5,842 bases of DNA from Synechococcaceae cyanobacterium (GTDB taxonomy: Bacteria > Cyanobacteriota > Cyanobacteriia > PCC-6307 > Cyanobiaceae), in the NCBI GenBank assembly GCA_947460085.1, contig CANHGA010000141.1, positions 1 to 5,842 of the forward strand, read 5' to 3'. Below are positions 1-5,143 of this stretch, piece by piece; the stretch's first letter is position 1, and each line of letters opens with the position of its first letter. The notes beneath the pieces were generated by a model, which saw only the letters and a program-made list of their open reading frames with translations, was not told where the DNA came from and did no database searches. The position numbers and the translations under genes were made by a program.

Positions 1-140
1 GCCAAGGCTGCCGGCTTAAGCGGCTCCAAGTGTTCACGCAGGAAACCAAATGGTGACGCCAGGCTCTGGGTAGCCAGCCAAAGGGCAAAGCAACCCCCAG
101 CGAAGCCGCCGATGAGCTCCAAGAGCAGGGTGGTGGACAT
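1..140 (-). CDS. Partial hypothetical membrane protein (N-terminus only)
   Basis: A leftward frame opens with ATG at 140 and stays open to the window edge, giving the first 46 residues of a longer protein. It starts MSTTLLLELIGGFAGGCFAL and continues with a hydrophobic, Gly/Ala-rich stretch at about residues 5-25 that looks like an N-terminal membrane segment or signal anchor. It then turns into a more polar part (about residues 31-42, FGFLREHLEPLK). No Shine-Dalgarno sequence is visible; the bases before the ATG are a T/C run. The composition reads better as protein than the other frames here. I do not recognise the family. The start codon lies in a CATG shared with a possible rightward start at 139. 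The real length and function lie outside the window. Confidence 0.5.
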   Translation of the reverse strand, partial: MSTTLLLELIGGFAGGCFALWLATQSLASPFGFLREHLEPLKPAAL

Positions 141-292
141 GGGAAAAAAGTATTGATGAGATCCTGGCAGGCTGGATTAAGAAACGTGAAGCAAAGGGGC
201 GGATGGTGCTGGCTCTTGCCGTGCCAAACGCTTTCAGCGACAACTGGTGGCCTCCGGCCTCGCGCAGGGCGCGATCCCTGGGCAGAATGTAA
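139..292 (+). pseudogene. Short ORF with frame-shifted or ATT start, unknown function
   Basis: From ATT at 152 to TAA at 290-292 there is a 46-codon frame that reads like a genuine protein: an amphipathic start (DEILAGWIKKREAKGRM) followed by VLALAVPNAFSDNWWPP. No ATG, GTG or TTG precedes it in frame after the stop near 113. An ATG at 139 is in the wrong frame by one base: it runs MGKKY and stops, because of the A6 run at 144-149. With five A's it would read MGKSIDEILAGW without a break. Possible explanations are a true frameshifted pseudogene, a sequencing error in the homopolymer, slippage on A6, or an ATT start. I do not recognise the family, and a chance open frame of this size cannot be excluded. 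Confidence 0.35.
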
Positions 293-306
293 CGACTTCG
301 TTACAT
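287..306. promoter_or_regulatory. Perfect 20-bp inverted repeat upstream of the 312 ORF
   Basis: ATGTAACGA, a 2-nt centre (CT), then TCGTTACAT: two perfectly complementary 9-base arms. The element covers the stop codon of the preceding short ORF and ends 5 nt before the ATG at 312, so it could be a DNA operator or, in RNA, a hairpin beside the translation start. The spacing does not fit NtcA (GTA-N8-TAC): here GTA and TAC are separated by 10 nt. There is no T-run after it, so it is not an intrinsic terminator for the + strand. Its role is unknown. Confidence 0.5.
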
Positions 307-311
307 AGGTC

Positions 312-566
312 ATGGTCCTCGGCGAGCTGTTCCTCGAAGCCCTGAGCTCTGGGGTGATCACCCAGCCAGAAATCGACTGGGTTCTCTCTGAGCAGAACCG
401 CTTCTCCAGGCCGGAGCAAGCTGCAGTCCAGAGACTCGGAAGACTCCTGGATCATGGCGGAATTCAATTGGGCTGCCGTCTCTCGCCGAAGCGGCTCCAC
501 CACCACAAGGTGCGCAACGAATGGATCGAGCCCCTGGGGCGTCGCCGCCATGCCAAGAAAGCCTGA
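312..566 (+). CDS. Conserved-looking small hypothetical protein (84 aa)
   Basis: A complete ORF from ATG 312 to TGA 564-566. The protein is soluble and charged, with no signal peptide or membrane segment. The N-terminal part (about residues 1-59: MVLGELFLEALSSGVI, then a FSRPEQAA motif, then RLGRLLDHGGIQLGCRL) has the look of a small helical cyanobacterial protein family that I recall as 'hypothetical', in which a segment like GELFLEAL...SGVIT is followed by RLGRLLD...I.LGCRL. The basic, His-rich tail (LHHHKVRNEWIEPLGRRR) follows. An AGG at 307-309 is too close to the ATG to be an ideal ribosome site, and the palindrome at 287-306 abuts it. An overlapping leftward frame (234-551) is open too but reads less like a protein. 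No biochemical role is known to me. Confidence 0.7.
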   Translation: MVLGELFLEALSSGVITQPEIDWVLSEQNRFSRPEQAAVQRLGRLLDHGGIQLGCRLSPKRLHHHKVRNEWIEPLGRRRHAKKA

Positions 567-773
567 GTCGATCCGACATCACCCAACACCGTCTATCGGA
601 TAGGTCCGGCGCCCAAAGAGAAGCTCGAACCTCCTTGGGGCAAGAGTTCCTGCCTCTTTTCCGAACCCCAGTCTCCGGGAGTGATCAGGTGGGCAAATAC
701 TCACATTGCTCGCTATTCCGTGGCAGCCCCCCCATTTCTCGATTGTGATTGCTGCAAGTGAGCTAGGCGCCCT
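567..773. other. Intergenic leader of the pnt operon, no gene seen
   Basis: These 207 bases should hold the promoter and 5' leader of the pnt operon, but I cannot point to a convincing -35/-10 pair. Small symmetric motifs exist (CTATC-G-GATAG near 593-603; AAGAG-N7-CTCTT followed by two T's near 643-661) but they are short and weak. A leftward GTG frame of about 41 codons ending at 579 contains a passage such as LAPRRFELLFGRRTYPID, but it has no ribosome site. No tRNA or known small RNA was recognised. Confidence 0.4.
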
Positions 774-1943
774 TTGGCAGACGTACTGATACCCCGAGAG
801 CGCGATTCCGGGGAGCAACGGGTGGCAGCGACCCCAGAGACGGTGCGTCGCTTAATGGCCAAGGGCCTGAACCTCCATGTGGAAGAGGGTGCGGGAGAAG
901 CCGCTGGCTATGCAGATGCGGACTTTGCCGCCGCAGGCGCCGTTCTCCTTGCTAGCGCCGAAAACCTATGGGGCATCAGCGACGCCGTGTTGTGCGTCAA
1001 TCCGCCTGGCCCTGAATCGCTTGGTCAACTCAAGCCAGGAGCTCTTCTGGCGGGCTTGCTTTCTCCCTATGGCGCCACTCCCCTGGTAGATGCGCTCAAC
1101 AATCGTCAGGTTTCGGCGCTGGCGCTGGAATTGCTGCCGCGGATCAGCCGGGCCCAGAGCATGGATGTGCTCTCCTCCCAGGCCAATATCGCCGGCTACA
1201 AAGCCGTGCTCGTCGCCGCTGCCGCTCTGGATCGTTATGTGCCGATGTTGATGACAGCGGCCGGCACGATTCAGCCCGCTCGGGCCCTCGTTTTGGGCGC
1301 TGGTGTGGCCGGGCTGCAGGCCCTGGCTACGGCCCGTCGGCTAGGCGCTGTGGTGTACGTCACCGACGTGCGTGCCGCTGCCAAGGAGCAGGTGGAATCC
1401 CTCGGTGGGCGGTTTGTTTCACCCCCTGAGAAGGAGGAGCTCCCTGCTGAATCCGGTGGCTATGCCCAAGCGGCAACGGAGGCTTTCCTGGCGGCCCAGC
1501 GCCAGCAACTCGCCGAACAATTGGCCCTGGCCGACATGGTGATTTGCACGGCCCAGGTGCCTGGGCGGCGGGCGCCCCTGTTGATCGATGAAGCCATGCT
1601 GGATGTCATGCGCCCCGGATCGGTGGTGGTGGATCTGGCGGTGGCCCAGGGGGGGAACTGCGCCGGAACCCAACCCGGAACCACCGTGCTGCGCAAGGGA
1701 GTCCAGCTGATCGGCGCTGACGGGTTGCCGAGCAGTGTGGCGAACCACGCCAGCGCCCTCTACGCCCGCAACATCGCTGCCCTGATTGAGCACGTGGTGG
1801 CAACGGCCAACGCAGAGCCCCAGCCCAAGGGAGGCCCCCAGTCCTTTTGCCTCGACCTCGACGACCCCATCGTGGCCGGATGTTTGCTCACCCATGGCGG
1901 CGAATGCCGTCGCCCTGATGTTGTTTCTGGAGTGAAGTCATGA
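774..1943 (+). CDS. pntA: NAD(P) transhydrogenase subunit alpha part 1 (dI domain)
   Basis: This is the NAD(H)-binding dI component of the proton-translocating transhydrogenase, which passes hydride between NADH and NADP+ on the cytoplasmic face of the membrane. The 389-aa protein shows the family N-terminus (IPRERDSGEQRVAATPETV, residues 6-24), the RISRAQSMDVLSSQANIAGY block (123-142) carrying the Arg-Gln-Asp loop residues R123, Q128 and D131, the Rossmann loop GAGVAG (175-180) with the following acidic strand end D198, a GGY segment at 228-230 matching the mobile loop, and VDLAVAQGGNC (286-296). The length fits stand-alone dI proteins; it ends before any membrane helix because the membrane part is encoded separately by the next gene. 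The start is TTG at 774: a TGA at 759 closes the frame upstream, and the conserved N-terminus begins only a few residues later. It overlaps pntA alpha-2 by 4 nt (ATGA), indicating one operon with coupled translation. Confidence 0.96.
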   Translation: MADVLIPRERDSGEQRVAATPETVRRLMAKGLNLHVEEGAGEAAGYADADFAAAGAVLLASAENLWGISDAVLCVNPPGPESLGQLKPGALLAGLLSPYGATPLVDALNNRQVSALALELLPRISRAQSMDVLSSQANIAGYKAVLVAAAALDRYVPMLMTAAGTIQPARALVLGAGVAGLQALATARRLGAVVYVTDVRAAAKEQVESLGGRFVSPPEKEELPAESGGYAQAATEAFLAAQRQQLAEQLALADMVICTAQVPGRRAPLLIDEAMLDVMRPGSVVVDLAVAQGGNCAGTQPGTTVLRKGVQLIGADGLPSSVANHASALYARNIAALIEHVVATANAEPQPKGGPQSFCLDLDDPIVAGCLLTHGGECRRPDVVSGVKS

Positions 1944-2263
1944 GCTCTCTGAGCGAGGCCCTTTGGGTGCTGCTCCTGGGCAGCCTGTTGGGCTTGGAAT
2001 TGATCGGCAAGGTCCCCCCAACCCTCCATACCCCACTGATGTCGGGGGCGAATGCGATTAGCGGAATCACATTGCTGGCGTCACTCACCCTGATCGCCCA
2101 GGCCAATGGCAACCAGGCCCTACTCCTGCTGGGCGCCCTGTCTTTGGGCTTCGCCCTTTACAACGTTGTGGGGGGGTTCTTGGTGACCGATCGGATGTTG
2201 GCCATGTTCTCCCGGAAACCCAAATCCAAATCAAATTCCAACGCAAACCCTGGAGGCAGCTGA
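1940..2263 (+). CDS. pntA2: NAD(P) transhydrogenase subunit alpha part 2 (membrane)
   Basis: This 107-aa protein supplies the alpha-side membrane helices (part of dII) of transhydrogenase, which in E. coli are fused to the C-terminus of PntA. About three membrane segments are visible (near residues 6-24, 37-55 and 58-80). The signature VPPTLHTPLMSGANAISG (25-42) includes the conserved His30, and the block GGFLVTDRMLAMF (78-90) ends the last helix on the cytoplasmic side; both match the E. coli PntA C-terminus. A Lys/Ser/Asn-rich tail follows (91-107), low in complexity and probably disordered. The ribosome site GGAG (1929-1932) lies 7 nt before the ATG. The start overlaps the pntA alpha-1 stop, and pntB begins 1 nt after this stop. 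The symbol varies between genomes (pntA2, pntAB, pntA-2). Confidence 0.95.
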   Translation: MSSLSEALWVLLLGSLLGLELIGKVPPTLHTPLMSGANAISGITLLASLTLIAQANGNQALLLLGALSLGFALYNVVGGFLVTDRMLAMFSRKPKSKSNSNANPGGS

Positions 2264-2264
2264 G

Positions 2265-3725
2265 ATGGACCTGAGCCAGATGGACCTGATGGAGGTTTTC
2301 CCCTACGCCATTGATTTGGTGGCGGTCTTGCTATTGGCCCTAGGGATTAAGGGGCTCTCCAAGGTGAGTTCAGCCCGTTCGGCCAATGGTTTGGCGGCGC
2401 TAGCGCTGGGTTTGGCCGTCGTGGGCTTGCTTGTTCAACTACAGCCTGGCAGCACCGCCTGGCTCTGGATTGCCGCCGGCACCGCCTTGGGCGGGTTGGC
2501 TGGTTTGATCACAGCCCAGCGGGTGCCGATGACGGCCATGCCCGAAACCGTGGCCCTGTTCAACGGTTGTGGGGGGATGGCTTCCTTGCTTGTGGCCCTT
2601 GGGGTGGCGTTGTTCCAGAGCTCTGAACCCAACCTGGTCTCCCGCATTTCGATTGTCATTTCGGTGTTTGTGGGTGCCATCACCTTCAGCGGCTCGATTG
2701 TGGCGATGGCCAAGTTGCAGGGCTGGCTCGACACCCCTGGCTGGACCCAGAGCTCCTTGCGCCACGCGGTCAATCTCGCCCTCGCGGGCCTTTGTTTGGT
2801 GGGGGCGATTGGTTTGAGGATCGAGCCCTCAGGGTGGGCGTTGTGGTTGTTGCTTGCCGCATCCACGTTGTTGGGCATCGGGGTCACCCTGCCCATCGGG
2901 GGAGCTGACATGCCGGTGGTGATTTCGCTACTGAATTCCTATTCCGGAGTGGCTGCTGCCGCTGCAGGTTTCGTGGTGGGCAGCCAGCTATTGATTGTCG
3001 CGGGCGCCATGGTGGGTGCGGCGGGCCTGATCCTCACCCAGGTGATGTGCACGGCCATGAACCGCTCCCTGGTATCGGTGTTGTTCGGCGGCGCCCTCGG
3101 GGCCACGGGCGGTGGCGGCAGTGGGGCTTCCAGTGATGCCGGTTACACCCGCATCACCAGCTGCAGTGCCGAAGAATGTGCCATGGCCCTGGAGCAGGCA
3201 GAACGGGTGGTGTTTGTGCCGGGCTACGGCCTGGCCGTAGCCCAAGCCCAGCACTCCCTAAGGGAACTGTCCAAATTGCTTGAGGCCCATGGCGTGGAGG
3301 TGAGCTATGCCATCCATCCGGTGGCGGGCAGGATGCCAGGCCACATGAATGTGTTGTTGGCAGAGGCCGATGTGCCCTATGAACAGCTGCTCGAAATGGA
3401 CATCATCAATCCGGAGTTTCCCCGGGCCGATGTGGTGATCGTGCTTGGAGCCAACGATGTGGTGAACCCCGATGCCAAAACGGATCCCACCAGTCCCCTC
3501 TATGGCATGCCGGTGCTTGAGGTGGACCAGGCCCGCCAGGTGTTTGTGGTGAAGCGCAGCCTTGGGGCTGGCTATGCGGGCATTGCCAATGCCCTGTTTG
3601 AGCTTCCCCAAACCGCCATGGTGTTTGGCGATGCCAAGGCCGTGCTCAATGGCTTGCTTACCGAGTTGCGTGGCATGGGCGTTGGCAAGACCCCCGCTGG
3701 CTCGGCAGCCAAGGGCAAGACCTAG
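2265..3725 (+). CDS. pntB: NAD(P) transhydrogenase subunit beta
   Basis: The beta subunit carries most of the proton-conducting membrane domain (dII) and the NADP(H)-binding domain dIII. The 486 aa match the usual full length. Hydrophobic segments fill about residues 10-280, with the dII motifs MPETVALFNGCGG (92-104), GGADMPVV (212-219) and SLLNSYSG (221-228); Asn224 matches E. coli Asn222. A Gly/Ser-rich linker (280-292) leads to dIII with PGYGLAVAQAQ (319-329), HPVAGRMPGHMNVLLAEA (351-368), GAND (395-398), and the Lys-Arg-Ser loop KRSLGAGYAG (430-439) that contacts the NADP phosphate. E. coli His91 is Asn100 here, as in one class of transhydrogenases. GGAGG (2252-2256) lies 8 nt before the ATG. 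In cyanobacteria the complex sits in the thylakoid membrane and makes NADPH from NADH using the proton gradient. It is the last gene of the operon; the next gene is convergent, 13 nt away. Confidence 0.97.
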   Translation: MDLSQMDLMEVFPYAIDLVAVLLLALGIKGLSKVSSARSANGLAALALGLAVVGLLVQLQPGSTAWLWIAAGTALGGLAGLITAQRVPMTAMPETVALFNGCGGMASLLVALGVALFQSSEPNLVSRISIVISVFVGAITFSGSIVAMAKLQGWLDTPGWTQSSLRHAVNLALAGLCLVGAIGLRIEPSGWALWLLLAASTLLGIGVTLPIGGADMPVVISLLNSYSGVAAAAAGFVVGSQLLIVAGAMVGAAGLILTQVMCTAMNRSLVSVLFGGALGATGGGGSGASSDAGYTRITSCSAEECAMALEQAERVVFVPGYGLAVAQAQHSLRELSKLLEAHGVEVSYAIHPVAGRMPGHMNVLLAEADVPYEQLLEMDIINPEFPRADVVIVLGANDVVNPDAKTDPTSPLYGMPVLEVDQARQVFVVKRSLGAGYAGIANALFELPQTAMVFGDAKAVLNGLLTELRGMGVGKTPAGSAAKGKT

Positions 3726-3738
3726 ATCCTTTGCGCTC

Positions 3739-3891
3739 TTACCGGAGCGATGGTGCCGTCCAGTGCTTGCAGCGGTTGCTGGATGCCACCTGGGCAGGAA
3801 GCAGAACCTGCCAGACCCTGCACAGGCCAGCGGCTCCCTGACATCCGTTGAAGTTTTGGCAGTTGGCGCAACGCGGGACCAGAGGTGTCAT
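3739..3891 (-). CDS. Small Cys-rich protein (50 aa), unknown function
   Basis: A complete leftward ORF from ATG 3891 to TAA 3739-3741. The 50 aa hold five cysteines: C8 and C11 (RCANC), C17, C24 and C41 (RCKHW, with His43-Trp44). A C-x2-C pair followed by spaced cysteines and a C-x-H-W ending suggests a small metal-binding or iron-sulfur-like fold, or disulfides; this is inferred from spacing only. There is no signal peptide or membrane segment, so it is probably cytoplasmic. It ends 13 nt from the pntB stop, tail to tail, and no intrinsic terminator is visible between the two. There is no clear ribosome site, which is common in cyanobacteria. An overlapping leftward frame (3722-3916) is open, but it lacks this cysteine pattern and overlaps the end of pntB. 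I recall similar short Cys proteins in picocyanobacteria but cannot name a family. Confidence 0.65.
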   Translation of the reverse strand: MTPLVPRCANCQNFNGCQGAAGLCRVWQVLLPAQVASSNRCKHWTAPSLR

Positions 3892-3936
3892 GTGTGCCAG
3901 TCGAGCAGTCGTCCACTTTACGGGCTTGATGGTCTG

Positions 3937-4341
3937 ATGCGGGCCTGGGGGAAGGCCTTGGCTCTCTCGGCGATTCGCTTCGATCTGTTTTCAGGACTCG
4001 ATGGCGAAGTCCAGTACGCTGTAACGACTTGTAAAGGCGTTGTGATCACAGGTTTTCTGGGTGCGCTGTTCGCAATGCTCTCCTTTGTTCAGGTGCCGCA
4101 GTGGGACAACGACTGGACCAAGTGCTCCGTCTTCGTTCCCGACACAGCTTGCCATTGGTATGTGGTGAACCCTGATAACACCTTTGGCAAAGGATTCAGT
4201 TGGATTACTGCTCCTGAATTTGATGTCGCCGCCTTGAGGGATATCGGCATTCAGCACGAGGTGACCCTGGCCCAGGGTTATCAGACCACCGTGGAACTGA
4301 TGAACTCCACATCAAACATCAAATATGGGGACAACTACTGA
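3937..4341 (+). CDS. Orphan single-membrane-segment protein (134 aa)
   Basis: The frame from ATG 3937 to TGA 4339-4341 has one clear hydrophobic segment (about residues 36-53, VITGFLGALFAMLSFVQV) preceded by Lys33. An aromatic, acidic region follows: PQWDNDWTKC, then CHWYVVNPDNTFGKGFSW, then a tail rich in Asn, Thr and Tyr. Cys63 and Cys72 could form a disulfide if the C-terminal part is outside the cytoplasm. An alternative start is GTG 4042, with AAAGG (4033-4037) 4 nt before it; this would give 99 aa beginning right at the hydrophobic segment and leave 150 bp to the divergent gene at 3891, against 45 bp with the ATG. The frame is also open further upstream into pntB, but that part is a shadow. 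The 3' end is visibly richer in A and T than pnt, which may point to a different origin. I do not recognise the family. Confidence 0.6.
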   Translation: MRAWGKALALSAIRFDLFSGLDGEVQYAVTTCKGVVITGFLGALFAMLSFVQVPQWDNDWTKCSVFVPDTACHWYVVNPDNTFGKGFSWITAPEFDVAALRDIGIQHEVTLAQGYQTTVELMNSTSNIKYGDNY

Positions 4342-4373
4342 GCGTTAAATCAGTAGGCGGCGGCATTGGCCAC

Positions 4374-4406
4374 AAAAAAGCCGGTCCCGCCAAACCGGAA
4401 CCGGCT
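4374..4406 (-). terminator. Intrinsic terminator for leftward transcription
   Basis: Read on the - strand, AGCCGGTTCC (4406-4397) pairs with GGGACCGGCT (4388-4379), giving a 10-bp stem with one U-G wobble and an 8-nt loop, followed by a run of six T's (4379-4374, the first also in the stem). This is a textbook rho-independent terminator. On the + strand the hairpin is followed by GAACCG, with no T-run, so it serves leftward transcripts. It lies 15 nt beyond the stop of the leftward ORF at 4422 and so supports leftward transcription there, while the rightward gene ending at 4341 converges on it. Confidence 0.8.
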
Positions 4407-4421
4407 GAACCGACCACTTCC

Positions 4422-4655
4422 TTACCTCGAGACAAAACTGGTGCTGTCAGCAAAGGCCCCTGGGGCCAGGGGATCCAGGATTAAGGCGTTGTACTCCGGG
4501 GGCACCGATGGGTCAGTGCATTGGAGTGCCGACTGGGTTGACGGATTCATGCAGTGTCGCGTCAGACGGCTAGCCCAGCGTTGGGTGGAGCCTGTTGGAG
4601 CAGGGACCAAGGGACAGCTTGCTTAGGGAAGCTGATTGGGTGGCGTGTCGTCCAT
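4422..4655 (-). pseudogene. Interrupted small ORF ending at a terminator
   Basis: Leftward, GGAGG (4667-4663) sits 7 nt before ATG 4655, an unusually good ribosome site. That frame reads MDDTPPNQLP and meets TAA at codon 11 (4625-4623). The same frame then stays open for 66 codons, passing LQCTDPSVPPEYNALILDPL, to TAA at 4424-4422 just before the terminator. It may be a gene broken by one nonsense mutation, or a shorter intact gene starting at TTG 4610 (62 aa) or ATG 4550 (42 aa). A competing leftward frame (4684-4562, 40 aa, MAATKAEVSEWTTRH) overlaps its start, so the coding assignment is uncertain. No family was recognised. Confidence 0.4.
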
Positions 4656-4873
4656 TCGGACACCTCCGCTTTGGTTGCAGCCATCCTGATTTTGCCCAGG
4701 GCAGAAGGCAATCAGCACTTGCACTTATGGCCTCGGAAGGCTGAGGTCTCCAGAATTCAAAATCGGCCCCCTGCATCGGGGTCCTGCCAGAGCTGGAGCA
4801 GAAGCGCCTTCCGCATCAAAAGGCCCCAGGGCGTAGTCGAGGGCTGATGAACGCAACTGCGTACTGCCGGGCG
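4656..4873. other. Stretch without a supported gene
   Basis: All frames break up. Leftward fragments such as MRKALLLQLWQDPDAGGRF (4816-4757, 19 aa) read like protein but stop at once. A second frame continues from the same place (DFEFWRPQPSEA), with a T4 run at the junction, which hints at decayed coding sequence without proving it. No RNA gene, repeat or clear promoter was seen. Confidence 0.4.
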
Positions 4874-5086
4874 TTAGCCCTTTGCTGGCCTGACGTCCCC
4901 AAAGCCCTCTGATTGGTCGGTGCTCCAGCCGTGATCGCTTTCGAGCAGGTCGGCGATACCGACCATCACATCAAAGGCAGCAAGGGCATGGAGCTCCTGG
5001 CAGGGAGGCCGGCCAGTGGTGCAGTAGGCCCGCTGTTGCTGGCACAAGGAGCCAATCAGGGTGAGGGATCGGTGGCAACGCTTTCG
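4874..5086 (-). CDS. Small Cys-containing ORF with uncertain start
   Basis: A leftward frame is open from just after TAG (5089-5087) to TAA (4876-4874), 70 codons. Its core is very protein-like: LTLIGSLCQQQRAYCTTG, then RPPCQELHALAAFDVMVG, then an acidic stretch IADLLESDHGW and a polar tail. Cysteines in SLCQQQ, AYC and PPC lie before a probable amphipathic helix. No ATG or GTG precedes this core in frame: the only candidates are CTG 5059 and TTG 5047, the latter giving 57 aa. The gene may use TTG, or it may have lost its true start, making it a truncated remnant. It is divergent from the aroE-like gene, whose start is about 60-100 bp away. There is no known family; I have only a vague memory of similar short picocyanobacterial proteins. 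Confidence 0.5.
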   Translation of the reverse strand, partial: RKRCHRSLTLIGSLCQQQRAYCTTGRPPCQELHALAAFDVMVGIADLLESDHGWSTDQSEGFGDVRPAKG

Positions 5087-5143
5087 CTAGCCGAGTGAGG
5101 GTTTACCAGATCCGTAGGTCGTGCAAAGTTGGGGTCAATCGTC

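Noticed and set aside
234..551. Leftward 105-aa open frame opposite the 312-566 gene
   Set aside because: It overlaps the + strand ORF almost completely, has no clear ribosome site, and its sequence is less protein-like than the + frame.
643..661. Possible terminator hairpin AAGAG-N7-CTCTT with following T's
   Set aside because: Five-base, AT-rich stem and only two further T's before CC; too weak to call.
600..720. tRNA-like GGTTCGAG on the - strand upstream of pntA
   Set aside because: The flanking bases cannot form a T-arm stem, and no acceptor or anticodon arm is found.
1419..1895. Leftward 158-aa open frame inside pntA
   Set aside because: Antisense shadow of a highly conserved gene in high-GC DNA; His- and Gly-rich composition typical of reverse-frame translation.
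2435..2911. Leftward 158-aa open frame inside pntB
   Set aside because: Antisense shadow of the membrane domain of pntB, with no independent start signal or recognisable motif.
4562..4684. Leftward 40-aa frame starting MAATKAEVSEW
   Set aside because: Plausible composition, but it overlaps in another frame the GGAGG-ATG start at 4655 and ends inside that ORF, so it is kept only as a competing reading.
4554..4847. Rightward 97-aa open frame
   Set aside because: Non-ATG start, no ribosome site, no motif, and it runs against the leftward transcription implied by the terminator at 4374-4406.
4913..5098. Rightward 61-aa open frame (starts MVGAPAVIAFEQVGD)
   Set aside because: The opposite strand reads as a more coherent protein (4874-5086). 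The two cannot both be likely, and this one lacks a ribosome site.
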